Shown here one piece after another: positions 45,354 to 57,056 of a stretch of 64,000 bases of DNA. The stretch spans positions 118,127,929 through 118,191,928 of the forward strand of contig CM063502.1 of NCBI GenBank assembly GCA_032207245.1, in the 5' to 3' direction. Under the pieces are notes generated by a model. That model did not search any database and was not told the origin of the DNA. It worked only from the letters and a program-made list of their open reading frames with translations. Origin of the DNA: Pardosa pseudoannulata. Lineage: Eukaryota > Arthropoda > Arachnida > Araneae > Lycosidae. Both the position numbers and the translations under genes were made by a program. Within the stretch, counting starts at the first letter, position 1. Each line of letters opens with the position of its first letter.

Positions 45354-45827
45354 TGTAACAAAGAGTTACAGTCGGACAAAACAAGAGCGAAACCAACCTA
45401 GAGGTGAAAGCGGAGTGACCCTCCTTCGACCCTATTGGTCAAGAGGGGTTGCTAACCGCGGAGTAGCCCGCTTCGGCCCAGCAACGCTCCCCAACGAACT
45501 TTTTTTAGAGAGATCTGCAGGCCCCCTCGGAGAGAGAGCAAAGGAGAAGGAACTTGGATTTTTGGATCTTCTGCAAGAGTTCGATCACCATTTTTTTCTC
45601 ATCAAGGCGCCATGTTTGTTAAATCTTCGACCTAGTATGGTTAATTTGGCATCATAGCCCAAAAACCATTTTATATATCTATTGCCATTTACATCTTTAT
45701 TTAACATTTAATAAACAAAATTCAGCAGGAAGAGTTAGTTTAAAAAAAAAAATAAAAAAAAAAATAAATAAAAAAACCCACTAGACTTACGGCCGGTCTT
45801 GACGCTATGTCGGCCTCACATTAACAC
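45354..45827 (+). repeat. 3' LTR of the decayed gypsy element
   Basis: Same ends as the 5' LTR. Longer because its A-run is expanded and interrupted by T. Confidence 0.9.
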
Positions 45828-46889
45828 CATGGATCCGCTAAACTACCGATTAAAAAAATGCATTGAATTGTTTAATTCTATATTTACTTGTCATTTGGCT
45901 GAAGTTACTGAGTTTGGTATTTATGTATTATCCTATTAACCATATTACCAAGTAAAATTTATTCACCAAACAAACTCAAAGCAAGAAAGCTTAATGGGTC
46001 GGTAAATGTATATTATTCTGGTTTTTTTCTTAAATTGTAGATTAAAATTTTATTAATATAATAATTAATATTTTTTAATAAAATTAAGATTTTTGCATAA
46101 AATATAAGTTTATCTCTAGGGATACTGTATATAAACATTATAGAGTTATATTTGACTATTATTCATGGTCACCTGAATAATACCAAAGTACCCTGAATTC
46201 AAATTGGAAACATTTTGATTGAGAAATTGCTATATGATTAAACTTAGGTATGTAGATACAACAATTTATTTTTATGTATGTGAGTTTATTAACACTTATA
46301 AAGTAAGTTTATAGTTTTTTATGATAAAATTCCTGTAATTTCTCTAAAAGCATATATTTTATTTGTATGTACATCAGAAGTTTTATTCATATATACTTTA
46401 ACGAAAGCTTTTTAAAGTCATGGAAAATGATCTGCTAAATCAGGGAAAGTCATGAAAAGTCATGGATTTGAAACATTTTATTTTGGCAGATACCCTGCAT
46501 TTATAATATGAATCATTAAGAAAATAATTTACAAAATATTAAAGGAAAAAAAACATTAATTTTATATACATTTTATATAAGAGCTCTAATATCTTATCTC
46601 TATACTCCACAACAGTCATGACTCTTTCAAAGATATAGAGGGGAGTCCGGTCGTCCAACATAAACAAGGAATGAGTTCTAAGATCGAATAAATCAGTCGA
46701 AACTTTGAGCGAAGATGGCCATGTGTCTCCTACGGTTAATTGGGTCTACATAGTCATACTAAGCTAAATTAATTAGGAGGTCAAAGCTAAGATTTTTTTA
46801 TTTAATTTGGTGGCTAAATTTTGAAAATATTTTCTTCTGTGGCGAAAAACATGTACATATCTTTATATAATGGAGTAAGCCAGCCAGTA

Positions 46890-47095
46890 AGAGTGTTGAT
46901 AGTTAGTCACAGGATGAAGCGGAAGAAGCGAAACTAAGTTACGTAAAGGAGTTATATATGGACTGTTCAGCTAAAAAGGAATTAATTTTGGTGTACGCGA
47001 AGTCGCCAAGTTTGCCACAATGGTAAGGGAGGTCAAAGGAGTTCTGGCAAAAGTTGCAATTTTAAGGTTAGAATCGCCCGAAATTTATTACAAAA
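46890..47095 (+). repeat. Interspersed repeat of unknown type, copy 1
   Basis: Shares AGGAATTAATTTTGGTGTAC, GCGAAGTCGCCA, and AGAATCGCC in order with 54345-54545. No ORF. It may be a LINE or LTR untranslated part. Confidence 0.6.
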
Positions 47096-47155
47096 TACAA
47101 TTATTATTCAGTTGATTAAATTTGGGCCAAAATATCATTAAACACACATATTATC

Positions 47156-47181
47156 TATCTATATACCTATCTATCTATATG

Positions 47182-47248
<67 letters not shown>

Positions 47249-47374
47249 ATATGTATATATATATGTATGTATATATGTATATATATATATATATATGTAT
47301 GTGTATATATATATATGTGTGTGTATATATATATATGTATGTATGTATATATGTATGTATATATATGTATATAT
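47156..47374. repeat. (TA)n/(GTAT)n microsatellite
   Basis: TA run with many GTAT and TGTG interruptions. Confidence 0.97.
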
Positions 47375-47375
47375 A

Positions 47376-47640
47376 CAGGGTGTCCGAAAACGACCGCATA
47401 AAATCTGCACAGCTAGATTCCTCGTTGAGAGTACACAAAAACTGCCCAAAGAAGCATTAATGTACGATCCATAGTTTACGAGAAAAAAAAAACAAAGTAT
47501 GACGTCACTTCCGGTGCAAGAAAAAACACTTTATTGAACATATCAACAGCCGTATATGCAATGGCATATTCCCTAACAGTTCGTAAGGCATTTTCATTAC
47601 ATCGGCCTTACATCAGGTACATGTCACAGTAGTCACGATC
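47376..47640. repeat. Possible DNA-transposon end starting CAGGGTGTCC
   Basis: A sharp change from TA repeats to unique, GC-richer DNA starts at CAGGGTGTCCGAAAACG. Such a start, preceded by TATA, is typical of transposon termini. The other end is not found. Confidence 0.35.
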
Positions 47641-47776
47641 GGAATACATGGCCACCATGCGAAGACTACCGATAGATGCTTCTAATCTGGGACTGGGATC
47701 AGAAACCCGCCCGAAAATCCCGCACACGAAGAATTCATTCAATTACTTTTTATAAGGCCTCTCTCCTTTACAAAAG

Positions 47777-47967
47777 GCCGAACGATGGCCGAATGGTTAG
47801 GGTGCTGGCCTTCGGAACCGGAGTTCGTGGGTTCGAATCCCACAGTGGCATGGATGTTCGTAGCCGTTCGGAATCGGCTTTAAGCAGTAGGTCCCGGTCT
47901 CATTAGCCCTCGTGTGCAAAAAGTAGACCGTAGCGCTCCAAACCAAACCAAACCAAACCAAACCAAA
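47777..47967 (+). repeat. tRNA-derived SINE, complete, with target duplication
   Basis: 191 bp: a tRNA-like head with A-box TGGCCGAATGG and B-box GGTTCGAATCC, a body (CATTAGCCCTCGTG, AAAAAGTAGACCG), and a (CCAAA)n tail. The 12-bp CCTTTACAAAAG is present on both sides (47765-47776, 47968-47979). Internal polymerase III promoter boxes, a short simple-repeat tail and a direct duplication define a SINE mobilised by a LINE. It looks recent because the duplication is perfect. Confidence 0.92.
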
Positions 47968-47979
47968 CCTTTACAAAAG

Positions 47980-49384
47980 ACGAGATGAGATCAGATTTAG
48001 ATCCCAAGCATTTCACTATCCTTTTTATTTATATTAATTATACTAATTAGAATTATCGAAATCTCCACACCAGACCACTTTTTTGGTACCGATGCTACAA
48101 AACGCAACAATAACACAAAAAAGTTTTTCACCAACCAATAGTTAAGTATCTTAATAATTGTCAAATTTTACAACACAAACATTTAAACACACAAAAAGAG
48201 GAGGGGGGGGGAATATTGAGGTGTGGTTACTATAGCCTCGAGTGAGCGTTTACTATTTGCAAGATACTCGAACCTGAAATATCGTGCTGAAAATCTGCAC
48301 AAAAAAAGAAACAAACAGCAAATTTCCCAGACAATAAAAGGGGCGACACAACTGCTCAGGGGACAATTACAGAGCGTGAAAAGAAAAAGGAGATTTTGAG
48401 TGAAAATTCCGAAATATAAGTCTGTTTCGTCTAGTACCGGTTATTAAAATATAAAAAAGTAATAGTCATTTGTGGAGAAAAAATATTAAAATGGTGTGAG
48501 TTTTACTTACACCTACGGTGCTTTCATCAAAACTTTTTGAGTGGAAATAGTGGAAAGAAAGCTAAAGAATGGTTATGGATAGCCGAATCAATTGTACACA
48601 AACCATCAATCTCAAAGTTTAGACATTCATTTTTTGCTTGATTAAAATATTCAAAAATATTTCTTAATTATAAATGACATAACTAATAATAACTGAAAAA
48701 GAATAGAGGTAATTCTATAAAATCGAAATTGAATCCTTATGAATCAAAATTTATGTAATCAATAAAATTCTTCAATTTAAGTACCACATACAATATCAAA
48801 TTAAGTATTTAAAAATACCTTAAAAATTAATGTAATCTCAAACTCGTTTTCAGTTAGAAATGAAGTCTTAATTTTAACAAACTCTACTGATGAAAATTTT
48901 CTCTTAAAATTTAGAATGTAAACATATTTAGAATTAAAATTAGAAATGAACAAACCAAAAATAGGGTAAGAATTTTGGAACATCAGAATCACAGAGGCAA
49001 ATGCTTGATCTGTAACTTCTCATAAATTAAAATCAGCCCATAAACCAAATTATTGAACCAAAAGTTGCACAATGCTTAATATTTTTATTCTTTCATTATA
49101 CAATGAAGGTTTAATCAAATATCGCTTTCAATATGGAGAGAAAAATTTTTTTTTAATCAACAACATCACCATCATCATTATTATTAATATTATATTACAG
49201 TCTTCGTTATTCACTCACTATTCTTCATACATTGTAGCATGGTAAAAAAAAAATTAATTGTGACCAAATTAATTGTAATCTGTCCCAAAATGATATAGGG
49301 GATAATGACCCATGGGGCCGCATGCAGACAACACGAGATTTACGTTAGTTATCTCATGACTCAAAAGTCAAAAACCTACTCCAC
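47980..49384. other. AT-rich DNA, no gene seen
   Basis: A G-run near 48200 and an ATC-rich patch near 49160. No ORF above 63 codons and no recognised repeat. Confidence 0.5.
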
Positions 49385-50985
49385 ACTGAACACAGATCAT
49401 ACAAATGAGTCATAAATAATAAATTTGTTTATTCAAATAAAAACATCATCTTCCTAAAACTTTTATTTATTCATTTGTATTTTTAAGCTTCTAGATATTT
49501 TCAAATATGAGAAAAAAACTTCAAAACTCTAAAATTTGCTAAATATTTTTAAGTTTTGTATCCAATTCAGTTTTCGAATATAATATTTTAAATATTTTAT
49601 ACCAAAACATACAAAAAAAAAACTTTCAAATTTAACATACAAATGAGTTATAACTAATAAATTTGTTTTTTCAAATAATAAAAATATCATCTTCCTAAAA
49701 CTTTTATTTATTCATTTATATTTGTAAGGATTTTTAAGCTTCTAAACACTTTCAAATGGGAGAAAAATAACTTCAAAACTATATAATCTGCTAAATACTT
49801 TAAATTTTTGTATTAATTCAGATTTCAAATATAATTTTTTAAATATCTTATACCAAAACAAAAATAAAACTTTCCAATTTAACATACAAATGAGTCATAC
49901 CTAATACATTTGTTTATTCAAATAAAAATATCATCTTCCTAAAACCTTTATTTATTCATTTGTATTTGTAGGGGTTTTTTTTTTTTTTGAGCTTCTAAAC
50001 ACTTTCAAACGTGAGAAAAATAACTTCAAAACTCTATAATCTGCTAAATATTTTAAAATTTTGTATTAATTCAGTTTTTGAATGTAATATTTTAAATATC
50101 TTAAAAAAAACTTTCAAATTTAACATACAAATGAGTTATAACTAATAAATTTGTTTATTCAAATAAAAATATCATCTTCCTAAATCTTTTATTTATTTAT
50201 TTCTATTTCTAGTGTTTTTTTAAGCTTCTAGATATTTTCAAATATGAGAAAAATAACTTTAAAACTCTATAATCTGCTAAATATTTTTAAATTTTGTATT
50301 CAATTCAGTTTTCGAATATAATGTTTTATATATTTTATACCAAAACAAACAAAAGAAACTTTCAAATTTAACATACAAATGAGTCATAACTAATAAATTT
50401 GTTTATTCAAATAAAAATATCATCTTCCTAAAACTTTTATTTATTCCTTTATATTTGCAAGGTTTTCTAACCACTTTCAAATGTGAGAAGAATAACAGCA
50501 AAATTCTATAATGTATCTGCTAAATATTTTAAAATTTTGTATTCAATTCAGTTTTCGAATATAATCTTTTAAATATTTTATACCAAAATAAACAAACAAA
50601 AACTTTTAAATTTAACATACAAATAAGTCATAACTAATAAATTTTTTCTTCAAATAATAAAAATGTCATCTTCCTCAAACTTTTATTTATTCATTTGTAT
50701 TTGTAGGATTTTTCAAGCATCTAAACATTTTCAAATATGAGAACAATAACTTCAAAACTTTATAATCTGCTAAATATTTTAAAATTTTGTATTAATTCAG
50801 TTTTTGAATATAATATTTTAAATATCTTATACCAAAATGAAAATATCTTTCAAATTTAACATACAAATGAGTCATAACTAATAAATTTGTTTATTGAAAT
50901 AAAAATATTATCTTCCTAAAACTTTCATTTATTCATTTGTATTTGTAGGAGTTTTTAAACTTCTAAACACTTTCAAATGGGAAAA
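49385..50985. repeat. Tandem repeat, about 244-bp unit, seven copies
   Basis: The word ACAAATGAGT (or a close variant) recurs at 49401, 49639, 49886, 50127, 50375, 50619 and 50863, spacings 238-248. Each unit also carries TCATCTTCCTAAA, TTATTTATTCATTT, CACTTTCAAAT and TCTGCTAAATA. Units are roughly 90 per cent alike and differ by small indels. Confidence 0.93.
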
Positions 50986-52385
50986 AGAATTTTAGAAATA
51001 TATTTCCTAATATAAAACATTCCACCATTCCTTCTTTTGAAATTTTAACATTTAAAAATAATTTTATCAAGATTTCAGATATGTGAAGTGCAAATAAAAT
51101 CAAACTTATAATTTTTTTCTTTCAACTCAGTTCACATTTGGAAATTTAAATTTTTTCATTTCACATTAAAACATAAATAGCTTCAATTTTACCATATCTT
51201 TAAAACATCATTGTTCAAAATTGTACTGAAATAAGAATATTTTCATTGAAAGAAATTTTTCCTTTCACAAACCATTTGATTTTGTCAGTTTATGTTGAAT
51301 TAAAAGATTTACTAAGTTCAAATAGTTTTTAAAAATTTACCCTGAATGTTGATTCACTTGAAAGTTTTAATCCCCTCAAAAATTATATCCAGGTAAAAAA
51401 AAATTTTTTTTTTTCTTTTTTTGGTTTAAAAAAAAAGTTTATGCATTTTTGTTTCTCCAGTTGTCAACGTGCTGGCAACACAAAAAGTTTTAACTCTGTT
51501 GAAGAATTTCCTAGTTGGATTTGAAGACTGCAGTGTGACTCACAACGAATAAAAAACGCATGGTTTTAAAGATGAAAGATGCAAACATTCAGATTATTCT
51601 ATTTAAACATGCACATTGTAAATCCTAAGATAACGAGTGAAGTAAAAAAAAAAAGGTCTTTCAAATGGGACTAACACTTTCAAATGGGAGAATAAACACA
51701 TTCAAATGGGAGAAAGAATTTTAGAAATATATTTCCTAAAATAAAACATTTCACCATTCCTTCTTTTGAAATTTTAATATTTAAAAATAATTTTATCAAG
51801 ATTTCAGATATATGGAGTGCAAATCAAATCAACCTTATAATTTTTTTCTTTTAACTCAATTCACATTTGGAAATTTAAATTTATTTATTTCACATTAAAA
51901 CATAAGTAGCTTCAATTTTACCTTATCGTTAAAACATCATTGTTCAAAATTGTACTGAAATAAAAACATTTTCATTCAAAGAAATTTTTCTTTTTACAAA
52001 TCATTTGATTTTGACAATTTATGTTGAATTAAAAGATTTACTAAGTTCAAATAGTTTTAAAAATTTTTTAAATTTTTTAAAAATTTACCCTGAATGTTGA
52101 TTTACTTGAAAGTTTTAATCCCCGCAAAAATTATATCCAGTTAATTTATTTTTAAGTTTATGCATTCCTGTTTCTGAAGTTGACAACGTTCTGGCAACAC
52201 AAAAAGTTTTGACGCTGTTGAAGAATTTCCTAGTTGGATTTGAAGACCGCAGTGTGACTCACGACGCATGAAAAATGCATGGAAAATGGTTTTAAAGATG
52301 AAAGACGCAAACATTCAGATTATTCTAGAACTCAAACATGCACATAGTAAATCCTAAGATAACAAGTGATGTAAAAAAAAAAATG
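50986..52385. repeat. 729-bp tandem duplication
   Basis: GAATTTTAGAAATATATTTCC begins near 50988 and again 729 bases later. Similarity runs through TTCTTTTGAAATTTTAA, AACACAAAAAGTTTT, AATTTCCTAGTTGGATTTGA and GCAGTGTGACTCAC to an A-run. The first copy starts inside the last 244-bp unit, so the two repeats are joined. Confidence 0.88.
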
Positions 52386-52805
52386 TCTTTAATTCGCAAT
52401 TTTTGAAGACATCGGAAAAGGAAAAAAATGCAAGAAAATATCAAGACATGTTCAATTTAGGCAGAAAGAAAAAAAAATGGTGAACTAATTTTTCTCAAGA
52501 TCTCAAAATGGCTGAATGTCAGCATCTAAAGTTCACAATCTGTTGACACCGGCGAAAACGCCCACGTCGGTCAGTGGAAAAAACAAGTCTCATACTAGCC
52601 AATTTCAAAGAGGAAAACTAAAGTCAGACAGAATGGAGGGAAGAAATTTTGAGAAACCGAAATGCGCATTTTAAATTTTCATTTAAATTTTAAAATTGAT
52701 TGGAAATACGATTGGGTGTTTCTCCGAAGCAGTGAGAAACCGGCCGACTTTATTTGTAATGGGTATTTTGAACCATTACAAAGTTAAAAAAGGGAATCAC
52801 ATTGG
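52386..52805. other. No gene seen
   Basis: Unremarkable unique sequence between repeats. Confidence 0.45.
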
Positions 52806-52813
52806 CTTGGGTG

Positions 52814-54214
<1,401 letters not shown>

Positions 54215-54344
54215 CTCGGGTGCAGTAGTTAGTGATCGGTGGCGGATATTTAGACATTGTCACATTTGTGTGTTTATTGACGCAACATATATAAATAGCT
54301 TATAGCATGTAAAGCACGTACAGGACAATATATAAGTGTATGAA

Positions 54345-54545
54345 CCAGCTAATCAGGGTTTTAATGGTGACGAGGTGACGGGGGAGAAGAGAAACTAATT
54401 ATAAAAGTGTTATATAAGGAGGGCTAGAGTAAGCAGGAATAAATATTGGTGTATGCGAAGTCGCCAGTTGTCCAGAAAGACCAAAAGAGTTTCGCCTATG
54501 TTACAATTTAAGGAGAGAATCACCGGAAAATTAAAGTATGATTAG
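54345..54545 (+). repeat. Interspersed repeat of unknown type, copy 2
   Basis: Partner of 46890-47095, sharing GGTGTATGCGAAGTCGCCA and GAGAATCACC in the same order. Confidence 0.6.
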
Positions 54546-54728
54546 TCTAAGGTTAAAATATAACTACACACATATATAATTTATTTTTAGAAGGCTAAAA
54601 TAATTATTAATCATTTCAAATAAATCGCGTTAAAAATTCCAATTAAGTCGAATAAAAATATTAATCAGTTTTAATCGCTTTCTAATTTATTTGTACGAAA
54701 TTTTCATTTGTATAAGTGTACTACACAT

Positions 54729-54731
<3 letters not shown>

Positions 54732-54777
<46 letters not shown>

Positions 54778-54812
54778 CACGTGTGTGTATATATGTATAT
54801 ATACATGTGTAT

Positions 54813-54876
<64 letters not shown>

Positions 54877-54895
54877 ATATATATATATGTATAAG
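54732..54895. repeat. (TA)n/(CA)n microsatellite
   Basis: Two TA runs separated by GTGT/CACA stretches. Confidence 0.97.
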
Positions 54896-55289
54896 ATATT
54901 ATTTTTATAAAATTTCACAAGGAGAAAGTTATACCAGCTAGCATTCATAAAGTACAAAGATAGTCTATATTCAAGAACTCAGAAGTCTAAAAAAACTTTA
55001 TTTCAGAGCAAATACACATCTGTCCTTATAAAAAAATAAAAAGCCACAGAAATCTGCTCTCACACAAGTACATCCAAAGCGTAAAAAAATTTTCCCACAA
55101 CAAAAACAGCTTAATAACGATTGATTGCAATATCAGCACGCGCATGTTAGAACATGCGAAACTGCTGTATAGACAGAAGGAATGTTAAGTGAAAATACTT
55201 CGTTGATTCATTTAGAGGCTGATATATTTCGAATTATGGAGAGAGGAGTTTTTTGAAGAAATATTAAATTAATAATTTTGATATATTAC

Positions 55290-55361
55290 ATATATATATA
55301 TAATATATATATATATATATTTTATATATATATATTATTTTTTTTATATGTATATATTATG

Positions 55362-55421
<60 letters not shown>
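55290..55421. repeat. (TA)n(TG)n microsatellite
   Basis: Interrupted TA run ending in TG. Confidence 0.95.
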
Positions 55422-55711
55422 ATCAGCTTACATATACACGCGCTTGTATAAACATGCACATAATTCTATAAAAGCATACAATTATATATTTTATATGTAT
55501 AATTAACATATATTTATATATGTCTATAATGTTTATTATATAAATACATACTATGTATATATGTGTATATAATAAGTGTTATTTGTATACATAAGTTTAT
55601 ATACTTATATGTTTCGGGAATAAAACACATTTATGATTTCCTATTATTTTCTCAAATTTAGACAATCGTAGATAAATCTGTAGGCTTCTTTAGTTTTACT
55701 CAGCTTCACCC

Positions 55712-55742
<31 letters not shown>

Positions 55743-55784
55743 CCCGAATAACAAACTATGATTAATATTAACACTTTTATGTTT

Positions 55785-55828
55785 TATAAACTGCGGTGTA
55801 TTATGTCGTGCTTATTCGGTCGTCATTC
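55785..55828 (+). promoter_or_regulatory. Putative core promoter: TATAAA and TCATTC initiator
   Basis: TATAAA at 55785 lies 40 bases before a TCATTC match to the arthropod initiator TCAKTY, which is nine bases before the ATG at 55834. Spacing is a little long, so the true start site may be a few bases upstream. Confidence 0.4.
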
Positions 55829-55833
55829 GGATC

Positions 55834-55891
55834 ATGATGGAGAGCAGCGTAGTCATTTTGAGTATCTTGTTACTCACAGGAATTGTTACAG
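55834..55891 (+). CDS. First exon encoding a secretory signal peptide
   Basis: ATG opens a 19-codon frame MMESSVVILSILLLTGIVT plus one base, ending at a donor G|GTAAAAG. It is a short polar start, a hydrophobic core of Val/Ile/Leu and a small-residue end, the three-part pattern of a signal peptide. A phase-1 intron right after the signal peptide is common in secreted-protein genes. The rest of the gene is not identified. A satellite array and other repeats follow, so the first intron would be several kb long or the gene runs out of the window. The product class cannot be told from the leader alone. Confidence 0.6.
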
Positions 55892-55939
55892 GTAAAAGAA
55901 AGCAAACTTTTTTATTGTCTGCTATGGATTTTTTTTTTC

Positions 55940-56830
55940 ACGAGAGTCAAGTGTGTCTCATTTGAGAAGCCTTTAATTTCTATCGCCAGTTGAATCACTG
56001 ATAGTAAACTTTTCGTGAAGATTCGAACTTTTGTAACCCGCGAGGCAAATATTACGAGATTCATGTAAAAGATAGTTATATTATTATATCTATTTATTCT
56101 ATTTCTTATTTAATTTGCTTCTCATGGTTCTTTTATTTGAGGGAAGTATCCGTGTCTCATATGATAGGTAAGAGAGATTGTTAATTCTTCTATGAGATGA
56201 ACACCTTCTGTAAATTTTTCCTTAAATATTTGAAATTGTTTTAACAAGCGAGACAAATTTGATGACAGTCTCCCGTAAAAGACTGTTGTTATACCATTAC
56301 ATTATTTATATTAGGAATCTGGTACAAGAAAGTGTAATATGCCATAAAGAAAACAATTTTTTAATTGACTTCTCTGGATGCTTTTATGTGTCTGTGTTTC
56401 ATTTGAGAAGTAAGAGAGTGCATTAATTTCTACATGTAGTTAAATCAAAAACAGCAAATAAGATTTAAATTGTTTTAACAAGCGAGACAAATTTGATGAC
56501 AGTCTTCCGTAAAATACTGCTGTTATACCATTACATTATTTATATTATGAATCTGGTACAGCAAAGTGTAATGTGCCATAACGAAAACAATATTTTAATT
56601 GACTTCTCTGGATGCTTTTATGTATCTGTGTTTAATTTGAGAAGTAAGAGAATCCGTTAATTTCTACATGTAGTTAAATCAAAAACAGCCAATAAGATTT
56701 TAATTTTTTTTACAAGTGAGGAAAAATTGATGATAGTTTCGCGTAATATATTGTTATATCATTATATCTATTAATGTTATGAACCTGAAACAACAGCTTT
56801 AACGTAGCATCATGTGGACATGTGATTTAC
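55940..56830. repeat. Degenerate tandem repeat, about 232-bp unit, four copies
   Basis: AACAAGCGAGACAAATTTGA occurs at 56243 and 56477 (spacing 234), with diverged forms near 56035 (CCGCGAGGCAAAT) and 56708 (CAAGTGAGGAAAAAT). Each is followed by a TTATATC/TACCATTA stretch and GTCTCATTTGAGAAG. Confidence 0.85.
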
Positions 56831-57056
56831 TTTTTCGTTAAAGAGATTCTACTATTTGATTGAAGAAGTAAGTAAAAATCCTAAAACCTTGATTTGAATA
56901 GCTTTAAATTCGATATCATTTATCTTTTTATGAGACCTAGTACCTTTTGAACCGATAGCTCTTCACAATGGCAATGTTTTCAATATTTTATAAAGTAAAA
57001 AGTTCTGGTAGTTTTAAAATAAAATTCTTACGCTTTCTTTTTATAATTATTTAAGC

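Larger units (their letters stand above)
38616..45827 (+). mobile_element. Ty3/gypsy LTR retrotransposon, decayed, 7.2 kb
   Basis: 5' LTR (38616-39073), primer site, gag, protease, RT, RNase H, integrase, GPY/F module, a 1.1-kb non-coding part, polypurine tract and 3' LTR (45354-45827), with CATG on both sides (38612-38615, 45828-45831). Integrase lies after RNase H, the Ty3/gypsy order. LTRs differ by around a dozen bases in about 455, so it is somewhat older than the minus-strand element at 8-13 kb. Several stops and single-base frameshifts, many in A-runs, make it non-autonomous now. Confidence 0.9.
38498..46497. mobile_element. hAT-like non-autonomous repeat, copy B, split by an LTR element
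   Basis: The left part (38498-38615) and right part (45832-46497) align end to end with copy A (GTAAAATGAGTAAAAGTCAT, then GGATCCGCTAA, CTTGTCATTTGGCTGAA, and the ATACCCTG end). The gypsy element with its CATG duplication sits exactly at the break. The flank CATTTATA on the right resembles CATTTACA on the left, consistent with an 8-bp hAT duplication with a small change. Confidence 0.7.

Noticed and set aside
47122..47474. ORFs over 90 codons on both strands
   Set aside because: Mostly TA/GTAT repeat translation running into a repeat end.
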